From: Methylotetracoccus oryzae | Lineage (GTDB): Bacteria; Pseudomonadota; Gammaproteobacteria; Methylococcales; Methylococcaceae | Direction of reading: 5' to 3' | Assembly: GCF_006175985.1 (NCBI RefSeq) | Contig: NZ_SRSH01000007.1 | Location: 124,001 to 188,000, forward strand | DNA length: 64,000 nucleotides | In this document: positions 57,934-64,000 of the stretch, piece after piece | Layout: each line of letters opens with the position of its first letter | How positions within the stretch are numbered: position 1 is the first letter of the stretch | Notes under the pieces: model-generated | What the model was told of the DNA's origin: nothing | The model's database searches: none | Seen by the model: only the letters and a program-made list of their open reading frames with translations | Made by a program: the position numbers and the translations under genes

Positions 57934-59277
57934 TCAGAGCGACAGAGCGGCCCGGACATCGTCCGCCAGGCGATGCGCGAGCTGGTCGACGAGTTCGCGA
58001 TCCTGACCCTCGACCATGACACGTACCAGCGGCTCTGTTCCCGATGAGCGCAGCAACACGCGCCCCCTTCCCTTAAGCCGAGCTTCGACATCTTCCCTCG
58101 CACGCCGGATGGACTGATGGGACTCGAGGTTGGTCCTCACGTCGACACGGACGTTGACCAGACACTGCGGATACTTGGTCATGCCAGATTTCAGTTCGTG
58201 CAGGGATTTCCCCTGCGCCTTCATCTCGGCAAGCACCTGCAAGGCCGCGACGATACCGTCCCCCGTCGTCGTGCGGTCACGGCAGATGATATGCCCGGAA
58301 CCCTCGCCCCCGAGCATGCTGTCGTGCGATTCCATCAGTTCCAGTACATAGCGGTCGCCGACCGCAGCACGCTGCAGGGGGACATCGATCGCCGCAAGCG
58401 CATGCTCCAGCCCCAGATTGCTCATCAAGGTACCGATCACCGGGCCCCGCAACTGCCCCTGGTCAAGGCGGGAACGGGCGATGATGTACAACAATTCATC
58501 ACCGTCTACGATTTCACCACGATGATCGACCATGATCACGCGATCCCCGTCGCCATCGAAGGCGACACCGAGATCGGCGCCTGCTTCGACCACAGCCTGG
58601 CGCAATAACTCCGGCTGGGTCGCACCCACGGCATCATTGATGTTGAGCCCGTCGGGTGAAACGGCAAGCGCCGTGACTTTCGCGCCGACTTCAGCGAACA
58701 CATGGGGAGCGATGTGGTACGTGGCTCCGTTGGCACAGTCGACAACGACCTTGAGCCCGGCGAATTCGGTACCGGCCGGGATCGTACTCTTGCAGAATTC
58801 GATGTAGCGCCCCGCGGCATCTTGGATGCGCGCGGCCTTACCCAGCCCCGATGAGGGCACGGTGGTCATAGGTTGGTCGATCTGTTCCTCGATGCGCAGT
58901 TCGACCTCGTCGGGCAGCTTCAAACCCTGCCCGGAAAAGAACTTGATTCCGTTGTCCGCGTACGGGTTATGGGAAGCGCTGATCACGATGCCGGCCTGGG
59001 CCCGAAAGGTGCGGGTCAAATAGGCGACTGCCGGTGTCGGCATGGGGCCGAGCAACTGGGTATTGACCCCCGCCGCGGCCAACCCGGCCTCCAGCGCAGA
59101 CTCGAACATGTAGCCCGAGATGCGGGTATCCTTGCCGATGATCACCTTGCGTGGGCCAGTGCCTCCGGCAAATACCTTGCCCGCAGCCCAGCCCAGCTTC
59201 AGCATGAAATCGGGTGTTATCGGATAAGTGCCGACCGTACCGCGTATACCGTCGGTCCCAAAAAAACGCTTCTTCAT
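57934..59277 (-). CDS. glmM: Phosphoglucosamine mutase
   Basis: Makes glucosamine-1-phosphate for UDP-GlcNAc. 447 residues. Phosphoserine loop [16 protein letters not shown] (Ser about 102), metal loop [18 protein letters not shown] sugar-binding loop, and the C-terminal [21 protein letters not shown] precedes the ATG. folP, its usual upstream neighbour, is absent. Confidence 0.97.
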   Translation of the reverse strand: MKKRFFGTDGIRGTVGTYPITPDFMLKLGWAAGKVFAGGTGPRKVIIGKDTRISGYMFESALEAGLAAAGVNTQLLGPMPTPAVAYLTRTFRAQAGIVISASHNPYADNGIKFFSGQGLKLPDEVELRIEEQIDQPMTTVPSSGLGKAARIQDAAGRYIEFCKSTIPAGTEFAGLKVVVDCANGATYHIAPHVFAEVGAKVTALAVSPDGLNINDAVGATQPELLRQAVVEAGADLGVAFDGDGDRVIMVDHRGEIVDGDELLYIIARSRLDQGQLRGPVIGTLMSNLGLEHALAAIDVPLQRAAVGDRYVLELMESHDSMLGGEGSGHIICRDRTTTGDGIVAALQVLAEMKAQGKSLHELKSGMTKYPQCLVNVRVDVRTNLESHQSIRRAREDVEARLKGRGRVLLRSSGTEPLVRVMVEGQDRELVDQLAHRLADDVRAALSL

Positions 59278-59551
59278 GTGTATTCTCCTCCCCTCCCAGG
59301 GATTGGCCGGATCGCCGCAGCGAACCGCGACGGCGTAACGGTGAGGTCATAGCGGTCGCGGCACCAATTCCATCTACCCATCCGCCCTAATTTACCGTTT
59401 TACAGACTCCTGACATCCGCCCAACGCCGATTCGCCTGTCCAAGGAATCACGAAACAGGAGCGAGTGTAGCGAAAATCGTCGTCGGGAGGGAACGGGAAG
59501 TGAGCGGGGGCGTGACGCCGAAGGTCGCGATACGCGGGGAAGGCATGTTCC
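59278..59551. other. Non-coding gap where folP would be expected
   Basis: About 270 bases between the ftsH terminator and glmM with no credible reading frame and no dihydropteroate-synthase motif. It probably carries the glmM promoter; TACACT on the minus strand is a possible -10, without a clear -35. Confidence 0.6.
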
Positions 59552-59589
59552 AAAAAAAACCCCCGGGCGCATTGGCATGCGCCCGGGGG
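59552..59589 (-). terminator. Strong rho-independent terminator of ftsH
   Basis: On the minus strand CCCCCGGGCGCA, a 6-base loop and TGCGCCCGGGGG make a perfect 12-bp stem followed by eight T (plus-strand A run 59552-59559). It lies 20 bases after the ftsH stop and separates ftsH from glmM. Confidence 0.95.
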
Positions 59590-59609
59590 CTTGGCTTCAG
59601 CGCAACGAG

Positions 59610-61526
59610 CTAGTGTTGCGCGGCAGGACGACCGAACGTCGGCGCATCGTCAGCGCGAGGCGGCGCGTCAGCCGTCTGGCCCCCACTGGGCGGGGTCTGG
59701 TCTTCCCAGCCCTGCGGCTCGCGCGGCACACGCCCCTCCATGATGTCGTCGATCTGCAACCGATCGATGGTCTCGTACTTCATCAGGGCATCGGCCATCA
59801 AGTGCATCTTGTCGATGTTCTCGCGCAGGATACGCTCCGACCGCTCGTAGTTCCTGTCGATGATGGAACGAATTTCCTCGTCGATCAGGTGTGCCGTCTC
59901 TTCCGAAACTGATTTGTGCTTCGTCACGGATCGGCCGAGGAATACCTCACCCTCCTCTTCACTGTAAGCCAGGGGACCCAGCCGCTCGGACAAACCCCAA
60001 CGAGTCACCATGCTGCGAGCCAGATTCGTCGCCCGCTCGATGTCGTTTTGAGCGCCAGTGGTCACCCGTTCCTTGCCAACGATCATTTCTTCAGCGATGC
60101 GGCCACCGAAAAGACTGGAGATCTGACTCTCGAGCTTCTGCTTGCTGGCACTGTACTGGTCGCGTTCGGGCAAGAACATCGTAATGCCCAAGGCCCGACC
60201 ACGCGGCATGATGCTGACCTTGTAGACCGGATCGTGTTCCGGGACCAGTCGGCCGACGATCGCATGCCCCGCTTCGTGATATGCGGTCAGACGTTTTTCG
60301 TCTTCGCTCATGACCATGGACTTGCGCTCGGCGCCCATCAGGATCTTATCCTTGGCCTTCTCGAAGTCGGACATGTCGATCACGCGCTTATTTTTACGCG
60401 CTGCGAACAGAGCCGCTTCATTGACGAGGTTGGCAAGATCGGCGCCCGAGAAACCCGGCGTACCACGAGCCAGGTATTTCGGCTCGACGTTGTCGGCCAC
60501 AGGAGTACGCTTCATGTGCACTTTCAGGATCTGCTCGCGACCACGCACGTCCGGCAGGCCGACTGTGACCTGACGATCGAAGCGGCCAGGGCGCAACAGT
60601 GCCGGGTCAAGAACGTCCGGTCGGTTGGTGGCCGCAATCACGATGATGCCTTCCGTGCCCTCGAAGCCGTCCATCTCGACGAGCAACTGGTTGAGGGTCT
60701 GCTCCCGCTCGTCGTGTCCACCGCCCAGGCCGGCCCCGCGGTGACGACCAACGGCATCGATTTCGTCGATGAAAATGATGCACGGAGCATGCTTCTTGGC
60801 CTGCTCGAACATGTCCCTAACACGGGAGGCACCAACGCCGACGAACATTTCGACGAAATCCGAGCCCGAGATCGAGAAGAACGGCACTTTCGCTTCGCCG
60901 GCGATGGCGCGAGCCAACAGCGTCTTACCGGTTCCGGGCGGACCCACCATCAGAGCCCCGCGCGGAATTTTGCCGCCCAGCTTCTGGAATTTGCTCGGAT
61001 CTTTGAGGAAGTCGACCATCTCGGTCACATCTTCCTTCGCTTCTTCAACGCCGGCGACATCGGCGAACGTCACCTTCACCTGATCTTCTTCGATCAGCCG
61101 CGCCTTGCTCTTGCCGAAGGACATCGCCCCGCGACCACCGGCTCCGCCCTGCATCTGCCGCATGAAGAAAATCCAGACGGCGATCAGCAGCAGCATCGGG
61201 AACCAGGAGATGAAGATCTGCATCAACAGCGACTGCTGCTCCGGCGGCTGCGCCTTGATCTCGACATGGTTCTTTAGCAAATCGTCGACCATGTGAGGAT
61301 CTTCGGGAGTGTAAGTGGCGAATTTCTCGCCGCTGCCGAGGACACCTTTGATCATCGGTCCGTCGATGGTCACTTGCTTGACCTGCCCTTCATTCACCGC
61401 AGCGATGAATTGCGAGTAGGACATACTGGAATCAGTGGCTTTGCGATTGCCGAAATTGTTGAATACAGACATCAACACGACGGCAATAACCACCCACAGG
61501 ACAATGTTCTTCAACATATCATTCAC
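59610..61526 (-). CDS. ftsH: ATP-dependent zinc metalloprotease FtsH
   Basis: Membrane-anchored AAA+ protease. About 638 residues. Two membrane helices ([40 protein letters not shown]) flank a periplasmic segment. AAA Walker A GPPGTGKT and [11 protein letters not shown], the second region of homology, and the zinc motif HEAGH are present. A Pro/Gly-rich tail ends it. I start at GTG 61526 (VNDMLKN) since GGGAG lies 8 bases upstream; GTG 61535 and ATG 61517 are alternatives. Downstream of rlmE, as in E. coli. Confidence 0.97.
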   Translation of the reverse strand: MNDMLKNIVLWVVIAVVLMSVFNNFGNRKATDSSMSYSQFIAAVNEGQVKQVTIDGPMIKGVLGSGEKFATYTPEDPHMVDDLLKNHVEIKAQPPEQQSLLMQIFISWFPMLLLIAVWIFFMRQMQGGAGGRGAMSFGKSKARLIEEDQVKVTFADVAGVEEAKEDVTEMVDFLKDPSKFQKLGGKIPRGALMVGPPGTGKTLLARAIAGEAKVPFFSISGSDFVEMFVGVGASRVRDMFEQAKKHAPCIIFIDEIDAVGRHRGAGLGGGHDEREQTLNQLLVEMDGFEGTEGIIVIAATNRPDVLDPALLRPGRFDRQVTVGLPDVRGREQILKVHMKRTPVADNVEPKYLARGTPGFSGADLANLVNEAALFAARKNKRVIDMSDFEKAKDKILMGAERKSMVMSEDEKRLTAYHEAGHAIVGRLVPEHDPVYKVSIMPRGRALGITMFLPERDQYSASKQKLESQISSLFGGRIAEEMIVGKERVTTGAQNDIERATNLARSMVTRWGLSERLGPLAYSEEEGEVFLGRSVTKHKSVSEETAHLIDEEIRSIIDRNYERSERILRENIDKMHLMADALMKYETIDRLQIDDIMEGRVPREPQGWEDQTPPSGGQTADAPPRADDAPTFGRPAAQH

Positions 61527-61688
61527 GTCCACCACTCCCTAATTCGGATTGGAACCCGAGTGTATCTCATTGTTTAGCGAAATTCTAAGTTTGTAACCCG
61601 GACCGCGGGTGCACGGTGTTTTTCCGCGCACCGAAAATAGGACAAGGGCCCCGCGGGATGGTTCCAGAAGGATCAGGTGGATTGTTCG

Positions 61689-62315
61689 TCAGCCTGCCGG
61701 CGCACGGTAACCGCTTGCAACGACGTAAGTTTCCGGGCTACGGCTCCGCGACGCCTTGGGCTTGCTAAGCGCCACACGGCTGAAGTTCGCGCGGACCGTG
61801 CGCAGAAATTCGTCGAAACCGGTACCCGAGAACGTCTTTACGACCAGCGTGCCGCCCGGACGCAGGACCTGTTGCGCCAAGTCCAGTGCGAGCTCCACCA
61901 GGTATAAGGACCGTGGTATATCGACCCCGCGTATGCCACTCATGTTCGGAGCCATATCGGACAAGATCAGGTCTACCGGACGCCCGACCAGTTCCGCCCG
62001 CAAGCGAGCGAGCGTGGCATCCTCACGAAAGTCGCCCTGAATGAAGCTCACCCCGGGCAAGGGTTCCATGGCCAGGATGTCGAGCGCTATAATCGCGCCT
62101 CCCGGCCTGATGCGGTTGACCGCAAACTGCGACCAGCCTCCAGGGGCCGCGCCAAGGTCCACCACAGTCATTCCGGAACGGAGCAGCCTAAAACGCTGGT
62201 CCAATTCTTCGAGCTTGAAGACGGCGCGTGAGCGGTAACCCAGTTCCCTCGCTTTCTTTACATATTCGTCGCTGTGATGCTCGGCCAGCCACCGGCTGCT
62301 CGTAGGACGTCTAGC
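61689..62315 (-). CDS. rlmE: 23S rRNA 2'-O-ribose U2552 methyltransferase
   Basis: FtsJ/RrmJ, methylating U2552 of the A-loop late in 50S assembly. About 208 residues from a TTG at 62315 ([20 protein letters not shown]), which has GGAG nine bases upstream and gives the E. coli length; a GTG at 62360 lacks a ribosome-binding site. SAM motif [13 protein letters not shown]; catalytic K-D-K-E set in [18 protein letters not shown] and VVKTFSG. The 162 bases to ftsH hold no gene. Confidence 0.95.
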   Translation of the reverse strand, partial: ARRPTSSRWLAEHHSDEYVKKARELGYRSRAVFKLEELDQRFRLLRSGMTVVDLGAAPGGWSQFAVNRIRPGGAIIALDILAMEPLPGVSFIQGDFREDATLARLRAELVGRPVDLILSDMAPNMSGIRGVDIPRSLYLVELALDLAQQVLRPGGTLVVKTFSGTGFDEFLRTVRANFSRVALSKPKASRSRSPETYVVASGYRAPAG

Positions 62316-62374
62316 CAAATCGGAACGCTCCGTCAGCAGGGGACATCCGAACACTTTCACCAGACAACATCGGC

Positions 62375-62716
62375 ATGATCACTTCCCAGCAGAAGAAACT
62401 TCTCAAGGCGAGGGCGCATACCCTCAAGCCCGTCGTCATCACCGGCGCAGCCGGCCTTACTCCTGCGGTCACTGCCGAGATCGACCGTGCGCTCGAGCAT
62501 CATGAACTGATCAAGGTCAGGATCAACGCCGATACGCCACAGCAACGATCAGCGCTGGCAGCCGAGGTCTGCACCGAACTTCAGGCCGACCACGTACAGA
62601 CCGTCGGCCATGTCGTCACGCTCTATCGGGAAAAACCGCCGGCGCCCGCGACGGGCCGCGGCCTCCCGAAGAAACGCACTAGATATACCGGATCTGCAAA
62701 ATCTCGTACTCCCTGA
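62375..62716 (+). CDS. yhbY: YhbY-type ribosome assembly factor (CRM domain)
   Basis: 113 residues, one CRM RNA-binding domain: [39 protein letters not shown] and the GxxG-containing [10 protein letters not shown]. YhbY associates with pre-50S particles. Divergent from rlmE, and its 3' end overlaps the greA 3' end by 38 bases. Confidence 0.94.
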   Translation: MITSQQKKLLKARAHTLKPVVITGAAGLTPAVTAEIDRALEHHELIKVRINADTPQQRSALAAEVCTELQADHVQTVGHVVTLYREKPPAPATGRGLPKKRTRYTGSAKSRTP

Positions 62717-63155
62717 CGCCACCGGGAGCCTGCACGGTCGCAACATCCTCGACGTGTTTGCCGATCAGCGCCCGCGCGATCGGCGACGAGATTGAAATCA
62801 ATCCCTGCTTGATATCGGCTTCGTCCTCGCCGACGAGCTGATAGGTGACCGTGTTCCCGGTCGCGAGATCTTCGAGTTCAACCGTCGCGCCGAAAACCAC
62901 CTTCCCGTCCGCATTGACTCGCGTCACGTCGATGATTTGCGCGTTGGCCAGTTTCGCCTCGATTTCGTTGATTCGCCCTTCGGTAAACGCCTGCTCCTCG
63001 CGAGCCGCGTGATACTCGGCGTTCTCCTTCAGATCGCCGTGCGCCCGCGCCTCGGCAATGGCCTGGATGATTTTGGGACGGCGCACCGACTTGAGGTGAT
63101 TCAGTTCTTCCCTCAACTTCTCGGCACCGCGAGTGGTAATCGGCGTTTTGTTCAT
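62679..63155 (-). CDS. greA: Transcription elongation factor GreA
   Basis: Rescues backtracked RNA polymerase by stimulating transcript cleavage. 158 residues. The N-terminal coiled coil carries the acidic tip in [16 protein letters not shown] (Asp41, Glu44), followed by the FKBP-like domain. carB-greA-yhbY-rlmE-ftsH order is conserved in enterics. Confidence 0.97.
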   Translation of the reverse strand: MNKTPITTRGAEKLREELNHLKSVRRPKIIQAIAEARAHGDLKENAEYHAAREEQAFTEGRINEIEAKLANAQIIDVTRVNADGKVVFGATVELEDLATGNTVTYQLVGEDEADIKQGLISISSPIARALIGKHVEDVATVQAPGGVREYEILQIRYI

Positions 63156-63194
63156 GGTTGTGGTTCGGGATGCGGATGGAAATGTCGCCGCCGT

Positions 63195-64000
63195 TCAGAA
63201 GTCCCCGTGGAGATCCTGCAGCCTGCAGACGCCAGCCGATTGCGCTTCGTCGAGTGCGAAGCAGATCGCGCGTGCGCCTGACACCGTCGTCGTGTAGGTG
63301 ACCTGACGTTGTAACGCCTGCCGCCGAATCGTGAATGAATCGGCGATCGCCTTCGCGCCTTCGGTCGTGTTGATGATCAGATGCAGTTGCCCGTTCTTGA
63401 TCATGTCAACGATGTGCGGACGGCCCTCGTAGACCTTGTTGACCACCTCGCAAGGCACACCCGCATCCACCAGGGTTTGCGCGGTCCCCCGAGTGGCGAC
63501 CAGGGAAAAGCCCTTCGACACCAGGTCGCGCGCGATCGGGACAATCTTGACCTTGTCCGCATCGCGGATACTGATCAGTGTCACACCACTGGTGGGCAGA
63601 CGCACATTCGCGGCACGCTGCGCCTTGCCATAGGCTTCACCGAACGTGGCGCCGACCCCCATGACCTCACCGGTGGATTTCATCTCGGGACCGAGCACGG
63701 GATCGACCCGGGGAAACTTGATGAACGGGAACACCGCTTCCTTGACCGAGAAGTAGGACGGAACCCGCTCCTCGACGATCCCCTGTTCGGCCAAGGTCCG
63801 GCCCACCATGCAGCGCGCGGCGACCTTTGCCAACTGATAGCCGGTTGCCTTGGACACGAAGGGAACGGTGCGGGAGGCCCTGGGGTTGACTTCCAAAATA
63901 AAGACATCCCGCCCCTGGATCGCGAACTGCGCGTTCATCAGGCCGACCACATTCAGCGACTCGGCCAGCAATTTGACCTGCTCGCGAATCTGCAACTGGA
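63195..64000 (-). CDS. carB: Carbamoyl-phosphate synthase large subunit, C-terminal part (cut by window edge)
   Basis: About 268 C-terminal residues of the roughly 1070-residue subunit. The ATP-grasp end of the second synthetase half (FILEVNPRASRTVPFVSKATG), then the MGS-like allosteric domain (about the last 140 residues: VKIVPIARDLVSKGFSLVAT to FTIRRQALQRQVTYTTTVSG). Binds UMP, IMP and ornithine in E. coli. The rest lies beyond 64000; greA follows after 39 bases. Confidence 0.97.
   Translation of the reverse strand, partial: QLQIREQVKLLAESLNVVGLMNAQFAIQGRDVFILEVNPRASRTVPFVSKATGYQLAKVAARCMVGRTLAEQGIVEERVPSYFSVKEAVFPFIKFPRVDPVLGPEMKSTGEVMGVGATFGEAYGKAQRAANVRLPTSGVTLISIRDADKVKIVPIARDLVSKGFSLVATRGTAQTLVDAGVPCEVVNKVYEGRPHIVDMIKNGQLHLIINTTEGAKAIADSFTIRRQALQRQVTYTTTVSGARAICFALDEAQSAGVCRLQDLHGDF

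Noticed and set aside
59916..61277. 453-codon open frame antisense to ftsH
   Set aside because: It mirrors a GC-rich conserved gene; its translation has no recognisable motif, and FtsH is unmistakable on the other strand.
61536..61688. Heat-shock (sigma-32) promoter before ftsH
   Set aside because: FtsH is heat-shock controlled in E. coli, but I could not find a CTTGAA/CCCCAT pair with proper spacing here; only weak sigma-70-like hexamers.

Overview
This window reads as a chromosomal backbone segment of a GC-rich gammaproteobacterium. Several gene neighbourhoods are typical of that class: lolB<>hemA-prfA-prmC, metG<>apbC, trxA-rho, rpsU-yqeY-dnaG, rpsT><proB-obgE-rpmA-rplU, truA-trpF-...-accD-folC-dedD-cvpA-purF-metZ, and carB-greA / yhbY<>rlmE-ftsH...glmM. 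The exact lineage is an inference. Gene content (metZ, a PA0069-type radical SAM protein, an OlsB/OlsA-like pair, hemL beside dcd) fits a Chromatiales/Ectothiorhodospiraceae-like or related free-living lineage better than an enteric one. I saw no tRNA, rRNA, CRISPR array, insertion sequence or integrase.

Layout. 1-8.9 kb: tetrapyrrole and translation-termination operon (hemA-prfA-prmC), then metG and the apbC-dcd-hemL run. 9-15.8 kb: rho with a hairpin-rich leader, trxA, two acyltransferases that look like an ornithine-lipid pair, yrfG, cysQ, and a glycosyltransferase/PAP2-phosphatase couple. 16-19.3 kb: folate-side genes (pteridine reductase-like SDR, folK, folB), plsY and tsaD. 19.3-25.2 kb: rpsU-yqeY-dnaG without rpoD, then rpsT, proB, obgE, rpmA, rplU. 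25.2-26 kb: two very small genes with their own promoters, a 39-residue lipoprotein and a 41-residue single-span membrane protein. 26-34.4 kb is more accessory: two SDR epimerases, pncA-pncB NAD salvage, a copper-chaperone-like protein, malate dehydrogenase, a NYN+LOTUS putative RNase, a decayed old-yellow-enzyme remnant, a PuuD-like membrane domain and a YdcZ-type transporter. 34.4-39.6 kb: acnB, a histone-deacetylase-like hydrolase and UDP-glucose dehydrogenase.

39.7-53.4 kb is one long, tightly packed minus-strand block: moeA, a 725-residue heme-oxygenase-like diiron candidate, truA, trpF, trpB, trpA, accD, folC, dedD, cvpA, purF, metZ. Most junctions overlap or are separated by only a few bases, so these are probably co-transcribed and translationally coupled. 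53.5-64 kb holds a radical SAM protein with a C-terminal clamp-like motif, a lipoprotein-like parvulin, bolA-yciI-yciB, a DUF1244 protein, gloA, glmM, ftsH, rlmE, yhbY, greA and the 3' part of carB. folP, usually between ftsH and glmM, is absent there.

The most unusual items are the large two-segment heme-oxygenase-like protein (49949-52126), the pair of tiny membrane or envelope genes opposite rplU (25390-25969), and the NYN-LOTUS protein (31693-32523). I did not find a clear-cut new multi-gene defence or mobile system; most of the window is core genome.
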